Source: Curvularia sp. ZM96
Lineage: Eukaryota > Ascomycota > Dothideomycetes > Pleosporales > Pleosporaceae
Length of the DNA: 64,000 nucleotides
Reading direction: 5' to 3'
Assembly (NCBI GenBank): GCA_022457065.1
Contig: JAJGBQ010000001.1
Coordinates: forward strand, 1,426,001 to 1,490,000
Shown: positions 52,865-63,154 of the stretch, one piece after another
How the letters are laid out: every line of letters begins with the position of its first letter
Numbering within the stretch: position 1 is the stretch's first letter
Translations under genes and position numbers: made by a program
Notes under the pieces: generated by a model
Told to the model about the DNA's origin: nothing
The model's input: only the letters and a program-made list of their open reading frames with translations
Databases searched by the model: none

Positions 52865-53814
52865 ATGGCTACCGCTCCTTCGCAGAACTACGACTACCTG
52901 CGGCGCAAGCAGAGCACAAAGTCGCCCATATCCTCTGTTGCACCCGCACGCGGCCATGCCCGCACCCCCAGTGAGCGCAACAGCAATGGCACCGTCAGCT
53001 CCTACGGAACAACAAACACGCGCGACACAGCCATCACGGAGCCGCCCGCCTACTCCAAGAAGCTCGTCGTCGTCGGTGACGGTGGCTGTGGAAAGACATG
53101 TTTGTTGATCAGCTACAGCTCAGGAAACTTCCCAGAGGTAGGCCCGCAACACAGCAGTAGCAAAGCCACATGCTAATGCATCGCAGAAATACGTCCCTAC
53201 CGTCTTCGAAAACTACATCACCCACACACCCCATCCACCCACGGGCAAGATGGTCGAGCTGGCCCTGTGGGACACGGCCGGCCAAGAGGAATACGACCGT
53301 TTGCGCCCTCTGTCCTACCCCGAGACAGATGTCATCTTCGTCTGTTTCGCCATTGACTGCCCCAACTCGCTGGAAAACGTCATGGACAAGGTAAGAGAGC
53401 TAGCTGAGCCAGCACATCCATGCATGCACTGACACGACTCAGTGGTACCCCGAAGTTCTCCACTTCTGCCCAACCACACCGCTCATGTTGCTGGGCCTCA
53501 AGTCGGACCTGCGCAACAAGAAGAACTGCATCGAGCTCCTCAAGACACAGGGCCTGACGCCCGTCACCTCGGAGCAGGGCCGTGCCGTCGCAGACAAGAT
53601 GGGCGCCGTCTACATGGAGTGCAGCAGTAAAGAGCAGGACGGCGTCGAGGAGATCTTCGACATGGCCGTCACCATGGCTGTTGGTGAGGAGCACAAGGAG
53701 CAAGACCGTCGCCTCAGCACAGTCAACTCGGCATCAAGAGGGAACACATCATCACCGTACCCGGCCGGGCTTGGCAAGAAGAAGAAGAAGCGTAGCGGCT
53801 GCCTGGTCTTGTAA
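52865..53814 (+). CDS. RHO4: Rho-family GTPase, Rho4-like
   Basis: Three exons, join(52865..53137, 53187..53390, 53443..53814), give 282 residues. A disordered N-terminal extension of about 65 residues precedes the G domain. GTPase motifs are present: P-loop GDGGCGKT, switch I PTVFENYI, switch II WDTAGQEEYDRLRPLSYP, the base-contact motif GLKSDLR and SSKEQDGVEEIF. A polybasic stretch (KKKKKRSG) and the CAAX box CLVL predict geranylgeranylation and membrane anchoring. The long N-terminus separates Rho4 from Rho1-3 and Cdc42. Rho4 controls septation and actin ring formation in filamentous fungi. Exon junctions are phase 0 and fall at conserved sites. Confidence 0.9.
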
Positions 53815-54304
53815 TCTCCATATGACGACGACGCTGGACGACACGATCAATATGTTTTAATGACCACACGCTGCTCACCCTCCCTCACGGTCCCGGCATG
53901 TCTCCTACTGCCGCGTAATTAGGGGCCTGACTGGTATTTCCTGGCATGACAATGGGCATAGCGAGTCCAAAACGCCTACATCTGCATTTTCCTTTTTCTT
54001 GTATCTGTATTCGGTATTTAGTATGAGCGCATAGCGAAACTTGTTTTCTTGGTTTTGCCTGCGCCGGAGAAGTAAATGAAGCGCAGGATTTTTTTTGATT
54101 TTTCTTGAACTCGTGTGGTGTTTCTAATCTTACCATGTACACTTTGCTAGTGATTTGCTCAGGGGTATCATTACATCATGTTTTTGTTGAGCCCTGGTTC
54201 TGTTTATATGAACCATTGGCCGTGCGCCACACGACAGGTGTGTTATGTTATTGTAAGTATTATGCTTCCCGTGCCATCACCCCAGTGATAGCCCCCATAC
54301 GTTT
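53815..54304. other. Convergent RHO4/DAD1 spacer
   Basis: This AT-rich stretch of 490 bases between stop codons presumably carries 3' UTRs. No gene signal. Confidence 0.4.
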
Positions 54305-54709
54305 TCATTTCCTCTCCTCAGGTACCTCTGTCTCGCCTTCGTGTTCAGTGGTCCCCTCTTGCGTACTTTCGTGCTGCTCGTTTGGATCCTTGGCCATGAC
54401 GTTCTCAAAGTGACTCCACAGCGACTCGACAGGCGCAAACTCGTTGCCGACCGCTGTGACCTCTTCGAGCGAGCGATTAAGTTTGTTGATGTTCTGTAAG
54501 ACAATCTCTAGGCTCTGTGACCTTGGTTAGCACACTGCGCTAGGTTGTTGCAGCGACATTCGCGGGCCACAATGTCGGTGTGCAGGCCGCAAGAGTGAAC
54601 GCACTTGAGCAATCTCCGTCACCAGCATCTCACGCTGCTGTTCATAATATGTCTTGGGCGGCGCTGCCTCCTGGCCATTGGTAGAGCCTGGAAAATACGT
54701 GGGTGCCAT
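54305..54709 (-). CDS. DAD1: DASH complex subunit DAD1
   Basis: Two exons, complement(join(54305..54514, 54605..54709)), encode 104 residues. The core YYEQQREMLVTEIAQSLEIV followed by LQNINKLNRSLEEVTAVGNE and VESLWSHFENVM matches Dad1, a small coiled-coil subunit of the DASH/Dam1 ring that couples kinetochores to microtubule plus ends. The intron (90 nt) interrupts the coiled coil in phase 0, so neither exon alone looks like the family. The acidic C-terminal tail is variable in the family. Divergent from SEN34. Confidence 0.9.
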
Positions 54710-55089
54710 GTTCCTGACGCTGTGTTGACTTGGTGTGGCAGCTCGTCGCGTCCGCCTCTGGTGTTGCGGGGGCCCTGCCCTGGTCGCGCTAGCTAAGCGA
54801 GGCTGCTGAAAAGTCGAGCTTTACCTTTAACTCTTCCTTTCTCCTCAGGAACTTCCACGATGAAACCTCACAAGTGACAGGTAAGCAAAATCTTCTTCCT
54901 CTTCTCTCTCGCCGCGTAGGCCTATATGATGAACACCCAATAATCTGTCAATCCCCTGACTCCCATAAGATGGGACCATGGTGAACCAATATTGTATTCA
55001 CACTCTGATCCTCTAGCCAACTCAGCATTTTACCTCACCGCTACATTGAGTTATATGAAGCTAACATCTGCCTTGCTTCAGAACACACA
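54710..55089. promoter_or_regulatory. Divergent DAD1/SEN34 promoter region
   Basis: This stretch of 380 bases between start codons is pyrimidine-rich near 54890-54915. No specific site is recognised. Confidence 0.4.
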
Positions 55090-56298
55090 ATGGCGCAAGC
55101 GCCAGCACCCAACCCAGTCAAAGAACCATTTCCCATCTCGCTTGTCGGCGGTCGCTACCTCCTCTTTGATGTGGACGTCATTGATCACTGCCGTCGCGCG
55201 CACAACATCTGCGGGCTCCTGGTGGGCACGATCCCGAACGTCAGTCAGCAAAACGTTTTTCTGGGCGTACCGCTGGAACTCATGCCGGAAGAGGCTCGGG
55301 TACTCGTCGATAAAGGCGCTGCGTTTATCGTGGATGATGCGCAGTTTCATCAGGAGAACTTTACGGAGATGAGCAGGGAAGATAGAATCAAGTACATGGC
55401 AGAGATGGACAAGAGAGGAGAAGAAGTAGCCAAAGAACAGAGAGAGGCCGCTGAGTGGAGAAAGGAAAGGGCCCTCCGTGAGAAGGGTTTGAAGACAGAC
55501 GAAGGTAGTCTTGCTGCGAGCTCGGCGTCAGAACAGACACTCAAAGTCGGTGCCCCGAGTCTCTCAGACTCTGGTTTGGGCTTTATCATGAAAGGGTCGA
55601 GCTTCTCCGACTCGCTAGCGCCTGTGAAACCCACCGAGGCCGAGTCGATTCCAAGTTCCATTGCCAGCTCTAGTCCCGCTAGCTCTGAGGCCAACGGTTC
55701 CGATCTAGCAAATTCTGGTCTTGGATTCATCATGAAAGGATCGAGTTTCTCAGAGTCGTGGGTGCAAGTCAAACCACCAAAGATTGACGCTCCCTTACCC
55801 GCGCCTGCGTCGGCGCCTGTCTCTGTTCCCACGCCCGAAGAGTCTCTCTTCGAGTCGGTGCCTGCTCCTTCTCCCAAACCCTCCACGAAGAGCAGTACGG
55901 TCCAGGGTGTTGCAGGCCAGAAGCACTATGTCACACCTACAACCTCATATCCACCTCTTGCAGCTCCCGCCAAGGAGACTGCGGCCCCTCCCCCAAAAGT
56001 ACCGGACAGCTACCCGCTGTTCCGCTATCTGCACTCCAAAGGCTACTACCACATGCCTGGTCTTCGCTTTGGCTGTCACTACAACGTGTACCCTGGCGAC
56101 CCACTCCGATACCACAGTCACTTCGCTGCGACGGGTTTGGGCTGGGACCAGAAGTTTGAGCTTCTGGACGTTGTTGGTGGCGGACGCCTCGGCACAGGGA
56201 CCAAGAAGGCCTACATGATTGGTGGCGAGGATCCAGAGGTAGATGCCGATGAGAAGGAGCCCGTGAGGGCATTCTCCGTCGAGTGGGCAGCGCTATAA
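55090..56298 (+). CDS. SEN34: tRNA-splicing endonuclease catalytic subunit Sen34
   Basis: This intronless frame of 402 residues encodes a subunit of the heterotetrameric nuclease that cuts introns out of pre-tRNA; Sen34 makes the 3' splice-site cut. The N-terminal domain (about 13-85: PISLVGGRYLLFDVDVIDHC, then RAHNICGLLVGTIPN) is that of Sen34. The C-terminal catalytic domain shows YPLFRYLHSKGYYHMPGLRF, GCHYNVYPGDPLRYHSHFAA and GTKKAYMIGG, which include the Tyr, His and Lys triad. Between them is a 130-residue disordered, Ser/Pro-rich insert containing two near-identical copies of a 21-residue motif. It is followed in tandem by TYW1, 277 bases from this stop to the proposed TYW1 start. Confidence 0.93.
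   Translation: MAQAPAPNPVKEPFPISLVGGRYLLFDVDVIDHCRRAHNICGLLVGTIPNVSQQNVFLGVPLELMPEEARVLVDKGAAFIVDDAQFHQENFTEMSREDRIKYMAEMDKRGEEVAKEQREAAEWRKERALREKGLKTDEGSLAASSASEQTLKVGAPSLSDSGLGFIMKGSSFSDSLAPVKPTEAESIPSSIASSSPASSEANGSDLANSGLGFIMKGSSFSESWVQVKPPKIDAPLPAPASAPVSVPTPEESLFESVPAPSPKPSTKSSTVQGVAGQKHYVTPTTSYPPLAAPAKETAAPPPKVPDSYPLFRYLHSKGYYHMPGLRFGCHYNVYPGDPLRYHSHFAATGLGWDQKFELLDVVGGGRLGTGTKKAYMIGGEDPEVDADEKEPVRAFSVEWAAL
55570..55776 (+). repeat. Duplicated 21-residue motif within SEN34
   Basis: Copies at 55570-55632 (residues 161-181) and 55714-55776 (residues 209-229) share the core SGLGFIMKGSSFS exactly and end in VKP. In the 13 core codons six differ only at synonymous sites and none changes an amino acid. 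Confidence 0.85.
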
Positions 56299-56575
56299 AA
56301 AGCGCCCCTCAGCATTAGACCGATGAGGATTATGATTTTACGAATGCTATGCTAGACTAGAACAAAAACAAGACTCAATTCAAGACATGCTACTGCCGCC
56401 GCTCTTCGAGGATTTGAGTTTCTGTTGAACATTTGCTGGTTTTTAGTGACATCAGGGCCACCTGTGATTCCTACCTCTGTAACTCCTTCCCGCTGCATAA
56501 TGCGTGTCCTATAGACTGAGTGTCAATTATCCATGTTGAAAAAGATTGCCGCGGTCTGCTGTTCCTGCAGATGCG

Positions 56576-59146
56576 ATGCGCCAATGGGATGAGTTGCAGT
56601 TTGACCCCGCTAATCGACCCCACGCGAGCGGTTTGCCAAAAGTTCGTGCTCATGCACAACATCCTGTGCGCAACCGCACCACAACGCCATGGCTTTGCTC
56701 GAGTTGGTGGGACAGCTGCCGGCTGGTGGGTGCATTCAATCTAAATTTAGTAAGCCTTGCTGACTTGGGTGTAGAGCTGCTCCTCATCTGGCACGACCAT
56801 CGGCTCCCGATTTTGCTCTCAGCGCTTGTAGTGGCGACGATTGCTCGCCTGGTCGTTTACTCGCGCGACCGAAGAGAGAAATTGCCCACGTCGCCCACAC
56901 CTCTGTCGCCAATCGAGAAGCGGGAAGTCGAGCTTAAGCCGGAATGGCTTCCAGAATACACAACTACCCTTAGCTCCACAGACCTCAATGTCGATAACCA
57001 TGCCGAAGACGACACAGGTGTAGTGGCGGCCGCCGCAAAGGCAAAGAAAGGACCCAAGACGGTCAAAGGCAGGAAGGCGCCAAAGAAGAGTGTTACACCA
57101 GTCTCTACCTTCGACCATAAGACGGATAAAATACAACCCTTGATCTTCTTCCAGTCCCTCTCTGGTACAACCGAGCGCTATGCCGCACAATTCGCAAAAT
57201 CAATCACTGAATGGACTGTCGGCTGCGACCAGGCTTCCTCGTTTCTTGCGCCTCAGACCCACGATATCTCGTACATTGAACACGACGACTATTTCGTGAG
57301 CCCACCGAAGACCGATGCGAATGTCAAGTATTTCTACATCATCCTCGTACCGACCTACAACATTGACACTGTGCTTGACATCTTCATCGAGAGTCTCCAA
57401 GAAACACACAATGATTTCCGTATCGATACATCGCCATTGAGCGGACTGCTTGGATATTCTGTGTTCGGATTCGGAGACAAGGAGGGATGGCCAACTGAAG
57501 AGGAGGGTTTCTGTAGCCAAGCGAGGGAGATTGACAAGTGGATGGCGAGGCTGACTGGCAGGAAGCGGGCATATCCACTTGGTATGGCAGATGTTAAGAC
57601 TGATGCTGAAAAGAAAATGGAGGAATGGAGGGTGGGCGTCCAGGAAGCGTTGGTCGAGCTTGCCGAAGGACGAGGGCTTGGTGAGGGTGTGCCAGGTAGT
57701 GGTGACCCTGCTGAGAGTGATGAAGAAGATGTTGATGATGCCGAGGACGAAAATGGCCAAACTCCACGAGTTGACGACGTTGAAGATCTGGGCTCTATGG
57801 TCAACAACTCTTCATCGGCACCGGTACCCATTGACTTTACGACCTACAAGAAATCCGCTCCTAAACCTAAGCCTGTCTCGGCTCCGAAAGAGATGGTTCC
57901 AACCACTTCACCTACACATGCTGCTCTCACAAAGCAGGGTTATAGCATTATTGGTTCGCATTCCGGTGTGAAGATCTGCAGATGGACCAAGTCCGCGTTG
58001 CGTGGCCGAGGATCCTGCTACAAGTACTCTTTCTACGGTATCGCCTCGCACTTGTGTATGGAAGCTACCCCATCTTTGTCCTGTTCTAACAAGTGTGTTT
58101 TCTGCTGGCGACACGGGACGAACCCCGTTGGTACTACCTGGCGCTGGGTTACCGATCCCCCAGAGATGATTTTTGACGGCATCACGACAGCTCATTACAA
58201 GAAGATCAAAATGATGAAGGGTGTCCCCGGCGTACGAGCTGAGCGTTTCAGCGAAGCAATGCGGATCCGCCACTGTGCTCTGAGTCTTGTCGGTGAACCT
58301 ATTTTCTATCCACACATTAATCAACTCCTGGAAATTATGCACAAGAACCGCATCTCGACTTTCTTGGTATGCAACGCGCAACATCCTGCACAGCTTGCTT
58401 CTCTCATCCCAGTAACACAACTCTACGTCTCCATCGACGCATCCAACAAAGACAGCTTGCGCAAGATTGACCGGCCGCTACACCGAGACTTCTGGGAACG
58501 CTTCTGCGCATGCTTGGATATCCTGCGCAACCGCCGCTTCGAGCAACGCACTGTCTTCCGCCTCACGCTCGTCAAGGGCTTCAACATGGCCGAGGAGGTA
58601 CGCGGCTACGCCGACCTCGTGGAGCGCGCCTTGCCCGGCTTCGTCGAGGTCAAAGGCGTAACCTACTGCGGTACCTCGGCCGCTGGCTCCGCCGGCCTCA
58701 CCATGCAAAACGTGCCCTTTTACGAAGAAGTCGCCGAATTCGTGACCGAGCTAGAAAAGGAACTCAATAGTCGCGGACTGCACTACGGCATTGGAGCCGA
58801 GCATGCCCACTCCTGCTGTATTCTCCTAGCCGACCGCACGCGCTTCATGAAGAACGGCAAGTGGGCTACTCGCATCGACTTTGAGCGCTTCTTTGACTTG
58901 TTCGAGGGCAAAGTTCAGGGAACGCGGGTCGAGGAAGGAAAGTTGGTTGGCTGGCGCCCGGAAGACTATGTCGGTGATGAGACGCCTGAGTGGGCGCTGT
59001 GGGGGAATGGCGGGTTTGATCCTAGGGACGCGAGGGTGTATAGGAAGGGTAAGGGGCCGAAGGCAGAAGAGGTGAAGGAGGGGGAAGGTAAACAGGGTGA
59101 GCAGCATAAGGGACAAAACAAGATGGCGGCGGCTTTGGAGTTTTAG
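56576..59146 (+). CDS. TYW1: tRNA wybutosine-synthesising protein 1 (4-demethylwyosine synthase)
   Basis: The frame encodes about 857 residues with the fungal TYW1 layout. A membrane helix (about 67-97) comes first, then a flavodoxin domain from about 186 (IQPLIFFQSLSGTTERYAAQ; FGFGDKEGWP), then the radical-SAM domain with the cluster motif CSNKCVFCWRHG (Cys 503, 507, 510), and the wyosine-base domain (YCGTSAAGSAGLTMQNVPFY). The enzyme converts m1G37 of tRNA-Phe to 4-demethylwyosine with pyruvate and SAM, probably at the ER surface given the helix. The N-terminus is uncertain: 56576 is the first in-frame ATG, but the first 55 residues do not look coding. An ATG at 56689 in another frame could be the true start if spliced. 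Confidence 0.9.
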   Translation: MRQWDELQFDPANRPHASGLPKVRAHAQHPVRNRTTTPWLCSSWWDSCRLVGAFNLNLVSLADLGVELLLIWHDHRLPILLSALVVATIARLVVYSRDRREKLPTSPTPLSPIEKREVELKPEWLPEYTTTLSSTDLNVDNHAEDDTGVVAAAAKAKKGPKTVKGRKAPKKSVTPVSTFDHKTDKIQPLIFFQSLSGTTERYAAQFAKSITEWTVGCDQASSFLAPQTHDISYIEHDDYFVSPPKTDANVKYFYIILVPTYNIDTVLDIFIESLQETHNDFRIDTSPLSGLLGYSVFGFGDKEGWPTEEEGFCSQAREIDKWMARLTGRKRAYPLGMADVKTDAEKKMEEWRVGVQEALVELAEGRGLGEGVPGSGDPAESDEEDVDDAEDENGQTPRVDDVEDLGSMVNNSSSAPVPIDFTTYKKSAPKPKPVSAPKEMVPTTSPTHAALTKQGYSIIGSHSGVKICRWTKSALRGRGSCYKYSFYGIASHLCMEATPSLSCSNKCVFCWRHGTNPVGTTWRWVTDPPEMIFDGITTAHYKKIKMMKGVPGVRAERFSEAMRIRHCALSLVGEPIFYPHINQLLEIMHKNRISTFLVCNAQHPAQLASLIPVTQLYVSIDASNKDSLRKIDRPLHRDFWERFCACLDILRNRRFEQRTVFRLTLVKGFNMAEEVRGYADLVERALPGFVEVKGVTYCGTSAAGSAGLTMQNVPFYEEVAEFVTELEKELNSRGLHYGIGAEHAHSCCILLADRTRFMKNGKWATRIDFERFFDLFEGKVQGTRVEEGKLVGWRPEDYVGDETPEWALWGNGGFDPRDARVYRKGKGPKAEEVKEGEGKQGEQHKGQNKMAAALEF

Positions 59147-59470
59147 ATTGTCTAATGAAAGACAGGAGAGGGTTGCTGGTACGACTTGTATGTAGATTTG
59201 TCACAAAAATGGGTGATGAGAAAAGATGAATTTTTGTTTTACTTGCGCTTTGTTTACTCGAGGAAACATAGATGCCCAGGGTGAAGTTCTTGTTTCTCTG
59301 ACTTGAAGTAAAATCGCAAAGAGTTACAAAGTGAAAACATTTTCGTATTCGTCTCGGAGCCAAGAATAGTTGTAGCTTCCAAATTGCATCACATCGTTAA
59401 TATATATATATATAAGAAAAAAAAAGGCTTGCTCTAAAACTACATTTACATAAATATTCAAACAGACATG
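59147..59470. other. Convergent spacer with AT dinucleotide and poly-A tract
   Basis: A TATATATATATA run at about 59400-59414 is followed by nine A residues. It lies between TYW1 and the membrane-protein gene. Simple-sequence repeat only. Confidence 0.5.
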
Positions 59471-61794
59471 TCATGACTTCTTCTCAAGCAGGGGCTTCTT
59501 CTCCTCCATCGCTGCCGTACCCTCCTCCGGATCCTCCCTCCACTTTTTCAACCCCGCATAGGTTCCCCCCTTTACAATCTCCTTCGTCTCACCCACGGTA
59601 CCAAAGCAGCAATGCTCGACCTTTCCAAGTGGCCCTTCTCTAGGGTCATCCTCGAGCAAGACGCCAAACCGAAGCTTAGTCTTTGTCAGATCCTTGGGAA
59701 AGGGGTCACCACCTAGACAAGCGCCTACGCTGAGGTGATCGAGTGTCGGGTTGCGCGTTGTAACCATGATGCGGGAGAAGAGGACATCGGAAGCGACGCC
59801 GTTCTTGTACAGGGACCATGCGCCGACGAGGACGAAGGCAAAGGTTATGGCAATGACGATGGCGTAACCGATCCACAGGGACTGCATGTAGTACACGTAG
59901 ACCATCATGGTGCGGGATTTGTCGCAGGGCACGTCTTGGTTTTTGGCGGCGACGAGGAGAGGTTCGCTTAGTAGCGTGATGAGCATGTCTTCGAAGAGGT
60001 CTTGTATCTCGGTCTTTAAGTCGACCAATGGGTACGCTGTGCTGCTGTTGGCCAACCGCGTTTCGGAGAGAGCAGTGTAGGTGATTAGCACATTATTCTT
60101 CACGATTTTGCCGCGAAGGAATTCCCGTAGGAGAAGGCCGAGCGTGTGGTAGGTACTCGCCACCTTGTATTTGTTCACATCATTTGGCCGTATAAAATTC
60201 TGTTCTGGAGAGGCCGTCCAGTCGTTTGTCTTGCGATCCCACTCAACGGTAGTGTCTATTACTGGATCAAGAAAATCGCGCTGCTTGCGAGTTGCGTTTT
60301 GTTTGGGTTCGTATTTCATCTCAAAAGTGTAGTTGGTATAGTGCATGACGCACTTGAACATTTTCGGTTCGTGCACATGTTTCCATGTTGCGTAATAGGG
60401 AGAATCCGGCTCGTATGGCTTAGAAGTATTGATCGCGTAGCCTATCCAGAGGATGGGTTCACTCTTCATAACCCCTAGGGTGTCCTTGTCCTTGTTGGGA
60501 TCCTGGTAGCCGTATGCGCCCTGATCTACGTCCGCATAGTAGGTGAAGTTTCCTTTTGGTGCCAGTAACAAGTCCTTGGAAAACGGTGGGTTTGCGCCCT
60601 CACCGTCATTAACATCATCACATTTGTATCCCGGGCCCAGGAAATTGATTGAATAGGTGCAGTTCCAGCTCTCTCCGCAAAATGATGCAGCAGCCCTATC
60701 ACGGGCCTGAGGCTTTTGGGTGTACACGCTGCTGAAGGCCAGGCGCCGAGCGGTCTTGGACGGCTGGTCATAGTAATCGAACCATCCTGGTTGCTGAGCT
60801 GTGATATCGGTTGTGTTGAAGAAACTCAGAGACTTCTTGTAAAAGTCTTTTGTGTCTCGAAAATCATAGGTAGCCTCTTGGCCAAAGTCGAGGTTTGCCA
60901 CTGAACACGTCCCATTTTCATGCAGGGTACGAAGCTGGGATGTGAGTGAGGCTGGAGAAAGAACGGAAGCCAATGGGATCAACCTTTTGGAAAAAGTCAG
61001 CAAGGCCAGCTTGTCAGCAATCGTTGTACCTACCATGTGCAAACTGCCATGAGGGTTGCCAACTTGCCATTTCGAGTCATCTCCCAGTTCAAAAAGAACT
61101 GCGTCGGGTCTTCGGTTGCCGAGAATAGGCCATCGATGCCCTTGATCGTCATGGCTTTTCGCCGAAATGTATACCAGATGCGCTGACGATTGCACATGAT
61201 GACGGCCCCCGCGAGCGTGCTTTTGACGAAAAAGGCCAGTGCTGTGCCGTATCTAACCATCTTCAGCTGCGCTGTAGCCGGCTCGCCATTGAGATGTGAA
61301 TAGAACATATGATGACCCACTGCTGCAGCGAAACCAGCCAGAAACAGCAGTACGATAAGCGCGGGGGTTGCCCAGTAGATATGCCATTGCGCCAGCTCTC
61401 CTGATCTCCGGTCCACTAGGGCTTGGGTGTCGGCGTCTCTCGACTTGCTGTTATACAGCATGCGATTGATTGTGTATGACGACTCTCCCTTTGAGAACAG
61501 CGAGGGCCGGCCCGAGCTGTTATTCCGCTGGTGAACGGGTTCGTACTCAGTACTTTCTTGTGCGAAACCGAAGTTGAGCGCAGGGCGTAGTCCGTCTCGG
61601 GAGCGTCGCCCCAGGTCCTGAGGCGGGGAGCGCTCATGGCTGTCGTATGTGTCGCTATCGTCGAGGGATGGTCTGGAGAGGTGGGCAAGTTCGATCGGGT
61701 CCGACTCGGAGCGGAAAGGATCGTAGGGCTCGGGGTGAGTTTCCGGTGATGGGTCGCGCGACGAGTCGGCGGATGAAAGGCCGTGAGAGACCAT
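59471..61794 (-). CDS. Large conserved fungal membrane glycoprotein of unknown function
   Basis: Two exons, complement(join(59471..60983, 61034..61794)), encode 757 residues. A Ser/Asp-rich cytosolic N-terminus (about 1-130) precedes three helices (WATPALIVLLFLAGFAAAVG, VRYGTALAFFVKSTLAGAVI and LATLMAVCTWLIPLASVLSP). A 370-residue presumed extracellular domain follows, with many N-glycosylation sites and paired Cys (SFCGESWNCTYSINFLGPGY). A fourth helix (WIGYAIVIAITFAFVLVGAW) leads to a cytosolic C-terminus. Homologues are widespread in Pezizomycotina and are sometimes labelled formylmethionine deformylase-like; I see no deformylase motif (no HEXXH), so that label looks wrong here. The intron joins CTW to LIPLAS within helix 3. 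Function unknown. Confidence 0.78.
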
Positions 61795-63154
61795 TATGTG
61801 AAGTCGTTGCTCGAGGCGTGCTTCGTGGGCTACGGGGCGAAACTAGAGAGTCGAGGACCGAGTTGCACATGCATTATGATGCGCTCGCACCGCATTCTTG
61901 GGCTGAGGGGGGCAGCGTCAGCGTATTTGTCGGCGAGAATTTTTGTGGAACCTGGGACGAAAATTCCATGGCAAAGAGCGTCGCGCGCAAAGGCGATGAC
62001 TGCCTCTTTATGCGAGGGGTTCTCTAGCTGTGGTCCCGTCGGTGGACAAGGTTGGGGGGTAGCGGATTACGGCCAATGCTCGGTCATTGGTAGGTTGTCC
62101 ATGCACTAGATGGTTGCTGCCACATGGTGACTAACGGCTGCAAGCCGTTCAGAGCTGAGACGCTGTTTGATGATTGAAGATTGCGAGCACACGAGCGTGA
62201 GATGCCTTTTCGTCGTCGTGGTTGGTCGGAGTGGGCTGGACGTAGTCCGTATACCAGAGACACGGTGCCTGCCTGAGATGCCAAGCCACCCTACCGGACC
62301 GCCTACTCTCTCCACCACGCTCATCTTAGCTGGGTGCGAGGCGTTTCAGCGAAATTGAGTGCCCTATCGGGAATCTGGGCATGCTGCGCGGGTGCTAGCT
62401 CTGCTCTCCAGAGACGCTGCTTACTCAAGCCGACAGTTGGCCGCGTGTGCTCGAGGCACCCTGCCGGATGACACCCGAATGAAGCCAAAGACTGGCACGC
62501 TTCGACGTTGGGTATAGAAAACAATCGAAGGCCATGCGGGGCGGCGACCGACGACCGGGGCCAGGCAGGGGCAAGGGCACGACACCATGTGGAAGCCTCT
62601 ACTACAAGCCCCACCCGCCAACCTTCACAAGCTTACAAATGCACGTCGAACAACAGTGTCAATGTATGCTTACATATGCATGCTCCATTGTGGATGGCTC
62701 CAGACATGTCCGAATCATCTCCGCCATGGCAACCGTCTGGCCCTGACGTCTTCCCTTTTTCATCTCTTCCGACTTGTTGCGCCCGGCAGTTCCTAGCCTA
62801 CAGCACGGCCGATTTGACCGATTCGGGTCTTGCATTTTTGATCGGCCTACTCGCCACTTTCATCCAACGCTAACCATCCAGGATACCCGCAATCTACCAG
62901 GTTCATCGACGTCGTGACGTTGGATTGAGTTAGCCGTTTTGTTCTTGCGTCACTCCCGGCCCTTGGATGACCCCACATACACATGGCAAGAGTTGTTCAT
63001 AAGTCTAGGTGTCGGCATGGCAGGGAACGGTATAAAGCGACTGGTATCCCTCCAGGAAATTCCGTTTCGTCGATATATACTTTGCAGCAAAAACTTTGAC
63101 CATTTAATATAGTTCGCACATAACCATACTTGAGATCTTCAACACACATCCAAC
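61795..63154. other. Divergent 1.4-kb intergenic region
   Basis: This lies between the starts of the membrane glycoprotein and the oxidoreductase. Several overlapping short frames have no domain, signal or splice support. It is GC-rich toward 62380-62600. Confidence 0.35.

Noticed and set aside
61647..62109. Plus-strand frames upstream of the membrane glycoprotein
   Set aside because: They overlap its first exon in antisense and contain no recognisable protein.
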